A DNA stretch of 35,208 nucleotides. Source: an uncultured Opitutia bacterium. Its GTDB lineage: Bacteria; Verrucomicrobiota; Verrucomicrobiia; Opitutales; Opitutaceae. The notes under the pieces are model-generated. The model did not search any database. It was not told the origin of the DNA and worked only from the letters and a program-made list of their open reading frames with translations. Where the stretch lies: positions 1 to 35,208 of the forward strand of contig CAIOTK010000498.1 of NCBI GenBank assembly GCA_903861185.1, in the 5' to 3' direction. This document shows positions 8,380 to 17,183 of this stretch, one piece after another. The translations under genes and the position numbers were made by a program. Positions within the stretch are counted from its first letter, which is position 1; each line of letters starts with the position of its first letter.

Positions 8380-10233
8380 ATGCCCTCCACCCCTGCCCCC
8401 AGCCCGTCGGCCCGTGCGACCACGGGGGGAACCGCGCGCCAGCTGGTTCTGGGGGCCACCGGGGCGCTGCTGGTGGTATTGGCGGTCCTGCCGGCCCTGC
8501 CGGGACCGCTGGTGCTCGACGACCTCCCGGCACTAGAATTCGCCCGCCAGGTCGCTGGGCCGGCCGGCTGGGGGGAGGCCTGGCGTCCGGGGACAGATCC
8601 GGGCGAGACCCTGCGTGGACGCCCGCTCGCGGCCTGGTCCTTCGCGCTGCAAGCCGCGGCGGGCCTCTCGTCACCGGCCGCCCTCCGGCTGGGCAATCTT
8701 TTCCTGCACGGGGCGGCGGCTTGGCTCTTGGCCGGCCTAGTACAACGGACCCTAGTGCGCCTGCGATTCGGGCCGGGGCCGGCGGCGACAGCGGCCACTT
8801 GGACCGCCCTACTCTGGCTCGTGCACCCCCTAGCCCTTTCGGCGGTGGTATACGTGGTGCAACGGGCGGAGGTGCTCGCCGGGCTGGGGATGCTGGGCGC
8901 GCTGGCCGCTTTTGCCCGGGGAGTGGAAGGTCCGCGGTCTGGTCCCTGGCTGGCCCTCTCCGCCGCGGCGTCTCTCGCCGCCCTGCTCGCGAAGGAAAGC
9001 GCCGCGGGGCTGCCTCTGATGGTGGCCCTTTATGACCGGTGTTTTGTGGCGGGATCTTGGCGCGGTGCCTGGCGCACCCGCGCCGGCTACTACGTGGCGC
9101 TGGCGGCAGGCTGGATCCCACTGGGCCTACTTGTAGCCGCCGGGGCCGGACGTGGCGGCACCGCGGGGTGGGACAGCCCAATGGGAACCGGCGCCTACTT
9201 GGTAACCCAAGGGGAAGCTGTGGCCGGCTATCTGGGGCACGTCCTCTGGCCCCACCCGCTCGTGTTCGACTACGGTCCGGTGGTGGCGACCCTGCCCGCA
9301 GCCCTACTGCCCGGGGGAGTCGTCCTCGGCCTGCTCGTGGCGACCGGCTGGGCAATCTGGCGCGGGCATCCGCTGGGTTTCGCGGGGGGCGCCTTTTTCC
9401 TTTGTCTGGCGCCCTCCTCCAGCTTGGTCCCGGTGGCTTCGCAGACGATCGCGGAGCACCGGATGTACGTCGCCCTGGCGGCGCCCCTTGCCGTGCTGAC
9501 GGCGCTGCTGGTCCGACGGGCGCCCAACCAGGGCTGGATGGTGGCTGGCGGCGCCTTGCTGGCGCTCACGGCGGCGGCGGCCGTGCGGCACGGGAGTTAC
9601 CGGGACGAGGTGACGCTGTGGGCCGAGACGGTGGCGCGCCGCCCAGACAACCCGCGGGCGCACCACAACTTGGGGCAGGCGGAGTTCACGCGCGGGAACT
9701 TTGCGGTCGCCGCGGAGCATTTCCGCCAAGCCGAGCGCCGGCGGCCCGGCGACCCGGACACGCGCCATAACCTCGCCCTATGCGCCCTCCGCCTTGGCCG
9801 CGCGGAGGATGCCCGGGCGATGCTGGAGGAGAACCTCCAGCGGGCGCCGGCGCACCAGCCGTCCGCACTAGCCTTGGGCGAAGTCCGCGCCGAACTCGGC
9901 CGGCGGGCGCTCTCCGCCGGGCGCGCCACGGAGGCCCGGGAGCATTTTACGGCCGCCGCCGCGCTGCGCCCCCAGGATCCCCGGCCGCGGCACAACCTCG
10001 GCAACGTTTCCCTTGAGCTCGAGGCCATCGAGGCCGCGCTCGCCGCCTGGCGCGAGGCCCTCGCCGCGGATCCGACCTTTGGTGAATCGCGTCGCGCCCT
10101 CGCCTTCGTGCTGCTCCGCACCGGGCGGGCGGCGGAGGCGCTCCCCCACCTCGAGCGGCTGGCGCGCGAGGAACCCGGACGGGCGGACGTCCGCGCCGCG
10201 TTGACCGAGGCCCGCCAGTCCGTGGGCCGCTGA
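8380..10233 (+). CDS. Multi-spanning membrane protein with C-terminal TPR repeats (TMTC/GT-C-like)
   Basis: The 617-aa product has about ten hydrophobic segments over residues 20-400, then five or six tetratricopeptide repeats to the end (for example HHNLGQAEFTRGNF and RHNLGNVSLELEA). Just after the first membrane segment is LVLDDLPAL, an acidic pair in the place where GT-C glycosyltransferases keep catalytic acids. NLFLHGAAA, AKESA and IAEHRMYV are motifs I associate with bacterial relatives of eukaryotic TMTC O-mannosyltransferases. A role in protein or envelope glycosylation is inference. ATG 8380 was preferred to TTG 8365, five codons earlier; neither has a Shine-Dalgarno sequence. The next gene, recQ, begins 11 bp after the stop, so the two are probably cotranscribed. 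Confidence 0.85.
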   Translation: MPSTPAPSPSARATTGGTARQLVLGATGALLVVLAVLPALPGPLVLDDLPALEFARQVAGPAGWGEAWRPGTDPGETLRGRPLAAWSFALQAAAGLSSPAALRLGNLFLHGAAAWLLAGLVQRTLVRLRFGPGPAATAATWTALLWLVHPLALSAVVYVVQRAEVLAGLGMLGALAAFARGVEGPRSGPWLALSAAASLAALLAKESAAGLPLMVALYDRCFVAGSWRGAWRTRAGYYVALAAGWIPLGLLVAAGAGRGGTAGWDSPMGTGAYLVTQGEAVAGYLGHVLWPHPLVFDYGPVVATLPAALLPGGVVLGLLVATGWAIWRGHPLGFAGGAFFLCLAPSSSLVPVASQTIAEHRMYVALAAPLAVLTALLVRRAPNQGWMVAGGALLALTAAAAVRHGSYRDEVTLWAETVARRPDNPRAHHNLGQAEFTRGNFAVAAEHFRQAERRRPGDPDTRHNLALCALRLGRAEDARAMLEENLQRAPAHQPSALALGEVRAELGRRALSAGRATEAREHFTAAAALRPQDPRPRHNLGNVSLELEAIEAALAAWREALAADPTFGESRRALAFVLLRTGRAAEALPHLERLAREEPGRADVRAALTEARQSVGR

Positions 10234-10244
10234 ATCCCCTTCCC

Positions 10245-12077
10245 GTGTCCGACCTCGACCTGCTGCTCCGCACCACCTTCGGCTACTCGTCCTTCCGCCC
10301 GCTCCAGCGCGAGATCTGCGAGGCCGCGCTGGCCGGGAAGGACGTGTTCGCCCTGCTGCCCACCGGGGGCGGCAAGTCGCTGTGCTTCCAGCTGCCGGCG
10401 CTGGCGCGCGACGGCCTGACGGTGGTCGTCTCCCCCCTGATCGCGCTGATGAAGGACCAGGTCGACGCCCTCCAGGCGAGCGGCGTCGCCGCGACCTTTC
10501 TCAACTCGACGCTCGACGCGGAGAATGCGCGTTCGCGCCTGCGGGGCCTGCACCGCGGCGAGTTCCGCCTGCTGTACGCGGCCCCGGAGCGCCTGCTGCT
10601 GGAGGGCTGGGAGGAGAACCTGCGCCATTGGAACGTCACGGCGATCGCCATCGACGAGGCGCATTGCGTCTCCGAATGGGGCCACGACTTTCGGCCCGAA
10701 TACCGGCAGCTGAGCCGGCTCCGGGCCGCCCTGCCTGAGGTACCGATGATGGCGCTGACCGCGACGGCCACGGGACGGGTACGGGAGGACATCGTCCGCC
10801 AGCTCGGGCTCCGGACTCCGGAGGTGTTCGTCGCCAGCTTCAACCGGCCGAACCTGACCTACCGGGTGCTGCCCAAGGACGAGCCGCTAAAGCAGGTGAT
10901 CGCGTTCGTGCGGCAACGAGAGGGGGACAGTGGCATCATTTATTGCGCCAGCCGGGCCGCGACCGAGCGCGTGGCCGAGGCCCTAGCGGGCCGCGGGTTC
11001 GCCGCGCGGCCGTATCACGCCGGCCTCGATGCGGAGACCCGCGCCCGCCACCAGGAGGCATTCCTGCGCGACGAGACGCGGATCATCTGTGCCACCATCG
11101 CCTTCGGGATGGGGATCAACAAACCAAACGTCCGCTGGGTGATCCACCACGACCTGCCCAAGAACATCGAGGGGTATTACCAAGAGACCGGACGCGCCGG
11201 GCGGGACGGTTTGCCGGGTGATTGCTTGCTCCTGTTCAGCCCGGGCGACATCGCGAAACAGACGCACTTCCTGGACGAGATCACGGACGCGCAGGAGCAG
11301 CAGGTGGCGCGCACCCAGCTCCGCCAAATTGTGCATTTTGCGGAGAGCGCGGGGTGCCGCCGGGCGGAGCTGCTCGCTTACTTCGGGGAGACCTACCCGG
11401 AGCCGGCCTGCGGCGCCTGCGACAACTGCTTGGAGCCGCGCGAGACTTACGATGGCACGCTCGTGGCGCAGAAGTTCCTCTCGTGCGTCTACCGCATCGT
11501 CCGCCACAGCGGCTTCAGCGTCGGCCTGAACCACGTGATCGAGGTCCTCACCGGCGCCGGGACGGAGAAGATCCGGCGCTGGGGCCACGATCGCCTAACG
11601 ACCTACGGGATCGGGGCCGAGCTGGACCGGACCCAATGGGCGGGCGTGGGCCGCGAGCTGCTGCGGTTAGGCCTGTTGCAGGTGGCGACGGGCGAGTTTG
11701 CCACGCTCGAGCTGACCGAGGCCGGGACGGAGGCGCTGCGGCAACGCACCCCGGTGACCCTGACCAAGCCCCTCGTCTTGCCGCAGGCGCGGCGGTCCGT
11801 GGCGCGTCGGGCGGGTGAGATCGAGTGCGACGAGATCCTGTTCGCGCGCCTGCGGGGCCTGCGGAAGCGGCTGGCGGACGAAAGGCGCGTGCCCGCCTAT
11901 ATCATTTTCGGGGATAACACGCTCCGGGCGATGGCCCGGCATTATCCGACGGAGGATGCGCAGCTGGAGGGCATCCCGGGGATCGGCGAGCGGAAGCGCG
12001 CGGAGTTCGGGGCGCTGTTCACCGCCGAGATCGCCGCCTACCTCGCGAACCACTCGCGCCAAGCCTTCAACGACTGA
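10245..12077 (+). CDS. recQ: ATP-dependent DNA helicase RecQ
   Basis: 3'-5' DNA helicase of recombination and fork repair, cytoplasmic. The 610-aa protein has the full RecQ layout: motif 0 (FGYSSFRPLQ), Walker A PTGGGKS (K44), DEAH at 137-140 followed by the aromatic-rich CVSEWGHDFRPEY, motif VI QETGRAGRDG, the RecQ zinc site with four cysteines (CRRAELL through CGACDNC, about 373-397), a winged-helix RQC region, and a C-terminal HRDC domain (about 525-605, GIPGIGERKRAEFG). The start is GTG, 11 bp after the upstream stop; the adjacent TPR gene has no obvious functional link. Length and motifs are normal for the family. Confidence 0.97.
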   Translation: MSDLDLLLRTTFGYSSFRPLQREICEAALAGKDVFALLPTGGGKSLCFQLPALARDGLTVVVSPLIALMKDQVDALQASGVAATFLNSTLDAENARSRLRGLHRGEFRLLYAAPERLLLEGWEENLRHWNVTAIAIDEAHCVSEWGHDFRPEYRQLSRLRAALPEVPMMALTATATGRVREDIVRQLGLRTPEVFVASFNRPNLTYRVLPKDEPLKQVIAFVRQREGDSGIIYCASRAATERVAEALAGRGFAARPYHAGLDAETRARHQEAFLRDETRIICATIAFGMGINKPNVRWVIHHDLPKNIEGYYQETGRAGRDGLPGDCLLLFSPGDIAKQTHFLDEITDAQEQQVARTQLRQIVHFAESAGCRRAELLAYFGETYPEPACGACDNCLEPRETYDGTLVAQKFLSCVYRIVRHSGFSVGLNHVIEVLTGAGTEKIRRWGHDRLTTYGIGAELDRTQWAGVGRELLRLGLLQVATGEFATLELTEAGTEALRQRTPVTLTKPLVLPQARRSVARRAGEIECDEILFARLRGLRKRLADERRVPAYIIFGDNTLRAMARHYPTEDAQLEGIPGIGERKRAEFGALFTAEIAAYLANHSRQAFND

Positions 12078-12214
12078 GCGGGCCGCCCGCCGGGTCGGCC
12101 AGCAGGCCCAGCCGCCGAAAATGCGCACCCCGGCCACTAGGCGGTTGACCTCCCCCGCATCGACGCCTTCCGCTGGAAGAGGTCCCTCCCCGCCCCGCCC
12201 CCCTCTCCTTTCCC

Positions 12215-13483
12215 ATGCCGAAAACCACCGCCGACCTGAAGACGGTCAAGTCCAACACCCGTTCCCTCGTCGAGGGCGCACTCGCCGACACCGGCGGCCT
12301 CCTGCGCCTCGCCCCAGCCTGGGTGCCCCGCTCCTTCCTGCAGCCCGGCCTGCGCATCAAACTGCACCCCGACGACACCTACGCGTACGGCCTCAACCGC
12401 GGCGGCATCGACGAACGCTGGTTCGCCTCCACCACCCCCACCGCCAACGAGGGCCGCGCCTGGGACGAGGGCCTGAGCTGGTGCGTCGTCGGCAACAAGC
12501 GCTTCACCCTCCAACAGGCGGTCGCCGACACCGGCGCCATCCTGGTCGGCTCCGCGATCTGGAAGAAGTACAAGCGCTGGCCCGTCTACTCCAAGTTCTT
12601 CGACAATATGGGGCCGATCCCGCACCATATGCACCAGAGCGCCAAGCAGGCCAAGCTGGTCGGCCAGGAGGGCAAGCCGGAGTCCTATTACTTCCCGCCC
12701 CAGCACAACAACGTCGGCAACAACTTCCCCTACACCTTCATGGGCCTCGAGCCCGGCACCACCAAGGAGCAGGTGCGGCAGTGCATCCGGAACTGGAACA
12801 AGGGTGACAACGGCATCCTCGACCTCTCCAAGGCCTATCGCCTGAAGCCCGGCAGCGGCTGGCTCATCGACCCCTGCATCCTGCACGCGCCCGGTTCCCT
12901 CTGCACCTACGAACCCCAGTGGGGCTCCGACGTGTTCGGAATGTACCAGAACCTCGTCGAGGGCCGCGAGGTGCCGTGGTCCCTCCTCGTGAAGGACATG
13001 CCCAAGGCGAAGCACCAAGACGTGGACTTCATCGTGGACCAGCTCGACTGGGACAAGAACGTCGACCCGAACTTCAAGGACAACCACTACTTGGAGCCGG
13101 TGCCGGTCGCAGACACGCGCGCCGAGGGCTGGGTGGACCGCTGGATCGTCTACGGCCGCATCGACGGCGAGCAGCTGTTCACCGCGAAGGAACTCACGGT
13201 CGAGCCGGGCACCAAGTGCACCGTGAAGGATAACGGCGCCTACGGCCTGATCTGCGTGCAGGGCAGCGGCCGCATCAACGGCCAGCCGCTCAACTCGCCG
13301 AAGCTGATCCGCTTCACCGAACTGACTGAGGACGAGTACTTCTGCACCGAGGCCGGCGCGCAGGCCGGGGTCACGTTCGAGAACACCAGCACCACCGAAC
13401 CCCTAGTGTGCCTCCGGTACTTCGGCCCCGAGGTCAACCCCGACGCCCCCGCGATGGGCGCCTATCGCAAAAACAAGTTCTAA
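12215..13483 (+). CDS. Cupin-type protein resembling class I phosphomannose isomerase, first gene of the sugar cluster
   Basis: A 422-aa cytoplasmic protein without signal peptide. I do not recognise a named family, but its motifs follow the metal site of class I mannose-6-phosphate isomerases: IPHHMHQ (H138, H140) like their QVHP, GKPESYYF (E156) like their GKTEXW, and CILHAPG (H224) followed by EPQWGSDV, like their 'agxxHai...EiQxsSD'. A second cupin-like half follows about 320-400 (CVQGSGRINGQ). A Zn- or Fe-dependent sugar isomerase or epimerase role is therefore inferred; a cupin dioxygenase is the alternative. It heads the seven-gene plus-strand cluster, and a promoter may lie in the 137-bp gap after recQ (TTGACC at 12145-12150, weak -10). 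The leader is C/T-rich with no Shine-Dalgarno sequence. Confidence 0.7.
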   Translation: MPKTTADLKTVKSNTRSLVEGALADTGGLLRLAPAWVPRSFLQPGLRIKLHPDDTYAYGLNRGGIDERWFASTTPTANEGRAWDEGLSWCVVGNKRFTLQQAVADTGAILVGSAIWKKYKRWPVYSKFFDNMGPIPHHMHQSAKQAKLVGQEGKPESYYFPPQHNNVGNNFPYTFMGLEPGTTKEQVRQCIRNWNKGDNGILDLSKAYRLKPGSGWLIDPCILHAPGSLCTYEPQWGSDVFGMYQNLVEGREVPWSLLVKDMPKAKHQDVDFIVDQLDWDKNVDPNFKDNHYLEPVPVADTRAEGWVDRWIVYGRIDGEQLFTAKELTVEPGTKCTVKDNGAYGLICVQGSGRINGQPLNSPKLIRFTELTEDEYFCTEAGAQAGVTFENTSTTEPLVCLRYFGPEVNPDAPAMGAYRKNKF

Positions 13484-13491
13484 GCCTGCAA

Positions 13492-13576
13492 GGAGCGAGG
13501 AGCGGGGAGCGAGGAGTGAGTAGCCGAACACGAGCTGCTCCCTTCTCCCTCCTCGCTTCTCGCTTCTAACTCCTCA
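13492..13576. repeat. Long imperfect inverted repeat, purine arm then pyrimidine arm
   Basis: The left arm, from 13492, is built from GGAGCGAGGAGCGGGGAGCG-type words; the right arm, to about 13576, is its near reverse complement (CTCCTCGCTTCTCGCTTC). By eye about 28 of 36 positions match, with a short loop around 13525-13540. It fills the 125-bp spacer between the cupin and TIM-barrel genes, so the transcript would fold into a long hairpin. There is no U-tract, so a simple terminator is unlikely. Confidence 0.6.
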
Positions 13577-13608
13577 GTCCTCCCTCCCCTTCGCTTCCCC
13601 GCTTTCCC

Positions 13609-14646
13609 ATGTCCTCCAACAACTACCCGAAACTGCACAACGCCATGTGGCCCGGCCTAGTCGGCAAGGGCAGCCCCGGCGCGGAACCGTTCATCGAACT
13701 CGACACCATGCTCGACCTCACCGCCAAGGCGGAGGTCGGCGGGGTGAAGTTCGACGGCGTCGACCTCTTCCTCTATAATCCCCACACCGACATCGATATC
13801 TCCGATGACGGCATCAAGGCGCTCGCCGCCAAGATCAAAGCCAAGGGCCTCGCGGTCGGCTCGGTCGTCGCTCCGGTGTGGTTCGACGCCTCGGCTGGCG
13901 GCGACGAGAAGGCGCGCGCCAACTTCGTCAGCCACGTCCGCAAGGCTATCCGCATCGCGCGGCGGCTGCGCGAGCTCGGCGTGCGCCCCTACGGCATCGT
14001 CCGCATCGACAGCGCTACGGGCGTGACCGCGTGGGACAAGGACCCGAAGGGCTGCACCAAGCTGATCGCCCAGACGTTCCGCGAGGCGGGCAAGATCGCG
14101 AAGGGCGAGGGCGAGCGTCTGGCCGCCGAGGGTGAAATCTGCTGGGGCGGGATGCACTCGTGGAAGAACATGGTGAACCTCCTCGAGGCGGTCGACATGC
14201 CCAAGGTCGTCGGCTTCCAAGCCGATATGTCCCACACCCACCTGTACACGCTGGGCGCGAATGCCGAGAACCACCGCCTCGTGCCCAAGAAGTACCACTA
14301 CGAGCCCGCCGAGTTCCACAAGGCGATGACCAAGCTCACCGACGCGCTGCGCCCGTGGACGATCGACTTCCACGTGGCCCAGAACGACGGCTCCGTCTTC
14401 GGCTCCGGCGACCACGAGAAGACCGGCAAGCACTGCCTCGCCACCGATCCGCGCGGCAAGCTCAACATCGTCCGCGACTCCGGTTACTGGCTCCGCGACA
14501 AGCAGGGCAAGGTAACCAAGAAGATGAAGCACATCTGCTGGGATGGCTGTATGTTCCCGAATGAAGTGCTGATGAAGCAGCAGACCTGGAACGACATCCT
14601 CGCCGCGATGATCGAGGTCCGGAACCAGCACGGCTGGGTCGGCTGA
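13609..14646 (+). CDS. Xylose-isomerase-like TIM-barrel sugar isomerase/epimerase
   Basis: A 345-aa protein of the AP_endonuc_2 / sugar phosphate isomerase-epimerase superfamily. The pattern of a metal-binding TIM barrel is visible: [11 protein letters not shown] (E176), [10 protein letters not shown] (D206, H209, H211) and DFHVAQNDG (H255), at the strand ends where the family places its metal ligands. No signal peptide, so cytoplasmic. Members of this superfamily in comparable clusters isomerise, epimerise or hydrate oxidised sugars; the reaction here is not determined. It sits between the cupin isomerase-like protein and the Gfo/Idh/MocA oxidoreductase on the same strand. The start is ATG after GCTTTCCC. 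The protein is slightly longer than the typical 270-300 aa. Confidence 0.85.
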   Translation: MSSNNYPKLHNAMWPGLVGKGSPGAEPFIELDTMLDLTAKAEVGGVKFDGVDLFLYNPHTDIDISDDGIKALAAKIKAKGLAVGSVVAPVWFDASAGGDEKARANFVSHVRKAIRIARRLRELGVRPYGIVRIDSATGVTAWDKDPKGCTKLIAQTFREAGKIAKGEGERLAAEGEICWGGMHSWKNMVNLLEAVDMPKVVGFQADMSHTHLYTLGANAENHRLVPKKYHYEPAEFHKAMTKLTDALRPWTIDFHVAQNDGSVFGSGDHEKTGKHCLATDPRGKLNIVRDSGYWLRDKQGKVTKKMKHICWDGCMFPNEVLMKQQTWNDILAAMIEVRNQHGWVG

Positions 14647-14657
14647 GACCAATGGCA

Positions 14658-14766
14658 AAGCGCCAAGACGCGAAGGCCTCGCCAAGAGACGCCAGGCGGA
14701 AACCGGCCCAGGTTTCCCTCCCGCGTCTCCTCGGAGACCTTCGCGCTTCTTGGCCTCTTCGCGCTT
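14658..14766. repeat. 109-bp imperfect palindrome between the TIM-barrel and oxidoreductase genes
   Basis: The left arm begins AAGCGCCAAGACGCGAAGG and the right arm ends CTTCGCGCGCTT-like (TTCGCGCTT at 14758-14766). The arms pair over most of their length with one roughly nine-base insertion in the right arm. The centre is a perfect GGAAACC-ggccca-GGTTTCC hairpin. Words such as GCGCCAAGACGCGAAGG are, from general experience, common in dispersed intergenic repeats of this kind of genome, but I cannot count copies here. No U-tract follows. Confidence 0.65.
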
Positions 14767-14794
14767 AATCCCCACCCTCAACCCGCCTTTCCCT

Positions 14795-15940
14795 ATGGCC
14801 AAAAAACAACTCCGCGTCGGCCTCATCGGCTACAGCTTTATGGGGCGCGCCCACAGCAACGCGTTCCATCAGGTCAACCACTTCTTCCCCTCGAGCTACG
14901 AGATCGTGCCGCAGGCCGTCTGCGGGCGCGACGCGGCCAAGGTAAAGGAGTTCGCTGATCGCTGGGGCTACAAGTCCACCGAGACCGATTGGAAGAAGCT
15001 CATCGCCCGGGACGATATCGACGTCATCGACATCGCCACGCCCAACAACCTCCACGCCGAGCAGGCCATCGCCGCCGCCAAGGCGGGCAAGATGATCCTC
15101 TGCGAAAAGCCGCTCGCGATGAACGCGAAGCAAGCCGAGGTGATGGTGAAGGCCATCGAGAAGGCCAAGGTACCGAACATGGTCTGGTACAACTACCGCC
15201 GCTGCCCGGCAGTGGTGCTCGCCAAGAACATGATCGACGCCGGCAAGCTCGGCCGGGTGTTCCACTACCGCGCCAACTTCCTCCAGGACTGGACCATTAA
15301 TCCCGAGCTGCCCCAAGGCGGCACCGGCCTCTGGCGCCTCGACGTCAACGTCGCCGGCTCCGGCGTGACGGGCGACCTCCTCGCTCACTGCGTCGACACC
15401 GCGCTGTGGCTCAACGGCGGCATCAAGGACGTCAGCGCGATGACCGAGACGTTCGTCAAGGAGCGGAAGCACAACCTGACCGGCAAGGTGCAGAAGGTCG
15501 GCATCGACGATGCCTGCCTCTTCCACTGCCACTTCAACAACGGCTCGCTCGGGCTCTTCGAGTCCACCCGCTACGCCCGCGGCCACAAGGCGCTCTACAC
15601 GTTCGAGATCAACGGCGAACATATGAGCCTCAAGTGGGACCTGCACGACCTGCACCGGCTGCAGATCTTCGACCATTCGGACGAAGGTCCGGAGCGCGGC
15701 TGGAAGAGCATCCACGTCTCGGACGGCGATCACCCCTATTGCGGCAAGTGGTGGGTGCCTGGCCTGCAGCTCGGCTACGAACACAGCTTCATTCACGCGA
15801 TGGTCGAGTTCGTCCAGGGCCTCGAGAGCGGCAAGGGCTGCACGCCCAACTTCCGCGACGGGCTGGCGACGGACTATGTCGTCGACGCCGTGCTCGCCTC
15901 CGCCAAGGCCCGCAAGTGGGTCAAGGTGAAGCAGGCTTGA
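14795..15940 (+). CDS. Gfo/Idh/MocA family NAD(P)-dependent oxidoreductase
   Basis: A 381-aa oxidoreductase with an N-terminal Rossmann fold ([13 protein letters not shown]), the family's EKPLAMN motif (K105, P106) and the C-terminal GDLLAHCVD motif (H198, D201) that carries the catalytic histidine. Enzymes of this family oxidise or reduce sugar, inositol or glycoside hydroxyls. No signal peptide or Tat motif is seen, so it acts in the cytoplasm. The ORF-track start 45 bp upstream was dropped, because those codons lie in the palindrome and the protein starts naturally at [12 protein letters not shown]. Its place beside a DUF1080 gene suggests it may oxidise a glycoside, possibly at C3; that is inference. 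Confidence 0.92.
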   Translation: MAKKQLRVGLIGYSFMGRAHSNAFHQVNHFFPSSYEIVPQAVCGRDAAKVKEFADRWGYKSTETDWKKLIARDDIDVIDIATPNNLHAEQAIAAAKAGKMILCEKPLAMNAKQAEVMVKAIEKAKVPNMVWYNYRRCPAVVLAKNMIDAGKLGRVFHYRANFLQDWTINPELPQGGTGLWRLDVNVAGSGVTGDLLAHCVDTALWLNGGIKDVSAMTETFVKERKHNLTGKVQKVGIDDACLFHCHFNNGSLGLFESTRYARGHKALYTFEINGEHMSLKWDLHDLHRLQIFDHSDEGPERGWKSIHVSDGDHPYCGKWWVPGLQLGYEHSFIHAMVEFVQGLESGKGCTPNFRDGLATDYVVDAVLASAKARKWVKVKQA

Positions 15941-15980
15941 ACCCCTCCGCCGGTAGGGCGGCGGCGGCAACGGGCGACCA

Positions 15981-16029
15981 CCCCGCGCCCGCCGTCCCGC
16001 CCTCCCGGCGGGCCCCCACGGGCCCGGGG
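15981..16029. repeat. Nested GC-rich palindrome before the ThuA gene
   Basis: An outer stem CCCCGCGCCCG / CGGGCCCGGGG (15981-15991 with 16019-16029, 10 of 11 pairs) encloses an inner CCCGCC-ctccc-GGCGGG hairpin at 15996-16012. It lies in the 137-bp spacer between the oxidoreductase and ThuA genes. No U-tract follows, so it may stabilise the upstream message or pause polymerase rather than terminate. Confidence 0.45.
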
Positions 16030-16077
16030 CGGACCCGCTGTCCTGAAACCGCCCCCTCACGTTTCCCCACCCCTCCG

Positions 16078-17154
16078 ATGCTGCTCCGCCTGCTTGCGCT
16101 CTCGTGTCTCCTGCCCGGCGTCGCCGCGGCCCTGACTTCCCTCACGTTTGAGCCCCCCGCCGGCGTCCCGGCCCAAGGCCGCCACGTGGTGTTCCTTTCC
16201 GGCGACGAGGAATACCGGGGCGAAGAGGCCCTGCCGATGCTCGCCAAGGTGCTGAGCCAGCGCCACGGCTTCCGCTGCACGGTCTTGTTCGCCCTCGATG
16301 CCGACGGCACCATCAACCCGGACAACCAGCGCTCGCTGGCCGATTCGGCGGCGCTCGACTCCGCCGACGCCCTCGTGCTGGCCCTGCGGTTCCGGCAATG
16401 GCCGGACGAGGCGATGGAACGCTTCGTGCGGGCCTTCCACCGCGGCGTGCCGCTGATCGCGCTGCGGACCTCGACGCACTCCTTCAACTTTCCCGCCACC
16501 TCCCGCTGGGCCGCCTATGGGTGGAACAGCAAGGCCCCTTGGCCCGGCGGCTTTGGCAAGCACGTGCTGGGAGAGACCTGGGTCACGCACTGGGGCAAGC
16601 ACAAGGGCGAGGCCACCCGGACGGTCGTCGCCGACGGCGCGGCCGGCGATCCCCTCCTGCGCGGCGTCGGGCCGATCTTCGGGGATAGCGACGTCTATGA
16701 GGCCTATCCGCCCGCCGATGCCCGCCTACTCCTCCGTGGCCTTGTCCTCCGCGGGATGAACCCGGGCGATGCCCCGGCCGATCACCGCAAGCCCCGCGCG
16801 ACCGACAAGCAGCCGCAAGGAGTGAATGACCCCGCGATGCCCGTCGCCTGGACCCGCCTGTTCCGCAACGAGGCCGGCACGACCAATCGCGTCTTCACCA
16901 CCACCCTCGGCGCCGCGACCGACCTGCGCGATGAGAACCTGCGCCGGCTCGTAGTGAACGCCGTCTTCTGGGGCCTCAACCTCGAGGTACCCGCCGCAGC
17001 CAACGTCACGCCGGTCGACCCCTACGAACCGCGCGCCTACGGGTTCCGCGCGTTCCGGTATGGCCTCCGCCCAGCAGACTACGCGCTCGGCCGCACCGTG
17101 CCCCCAGGGGGCACCCCGCCCCCGCTGCCACCGAAAGCACCCGCCAAGAAGTGA
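16078..17154 (+). CDS. Exported ThuA-domain protein
   Basis: A 358-aa protein of the ThuA (trehalose utilisation) family, a class I glutamine-amidotransferase-like fold whose biochemical role is unsettled. The N-terminus MLLRLLALSCLLPGVAAA is a signal peptide, so the protein is periplasmic or outer-membrane facing. Family features are HVVFLSGDEEYRGEEALPML near the start, GVPLIALRTSTHSF, the VLGETWVTHWGKHKG segment, and SDVYEAYP. The C-terminal 60 residues are Pro-rich. The large ORF-track ORF starting 15406 is a frame artefact upstream of this ATG. It precedes the DUF1080 gene by 29 bp, and ThuA with DUF1080 is a frequent pair in PVC and Bacteroidota genomes. Confidence 0.9.
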   Translation: MLLRLLALSCLLPGVAAALTSLTFEPPAGVPAQGRHVVFLSGDEEYRGEEALPMLAKVLSQRHGFRCTVLFALDADGTINPDNQRSLADSAALDSADALVLALRFRQWPDEAMERFVRAFHRGVPLIALRTSTHSFNFPATSRWAAYGWNSKAPWPGGFGKHVLGETWVTHWGKHKGEATRTVVADGAAGDPLLRGVGPIFGDSDVYEAYPPADARLLLRGLVLRGMNPGDAPADHRKPRATDKQPQGVNDPAMPVAWTRLFRNEAGTTNRVFTTTLGAATDLRDENLRRLVVNAVFWGLNLEVPAAANVTPVDPYEPRAYGFRAFRYGLRPADYALGRTVPPGGTPPPLPPKAPAKK

Positions 17155-17183
17155 TTTTCCGCCTCCCCCCAACCTTACCCACG

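Noticed and set aside
15406-17154. 582-aa ORF reading into the ThuA gene
   Set aside because: The first 224 codons are out-of-frame sequence of the oxidoreductase gene. The real gene begins at the signal peptide at 16078.
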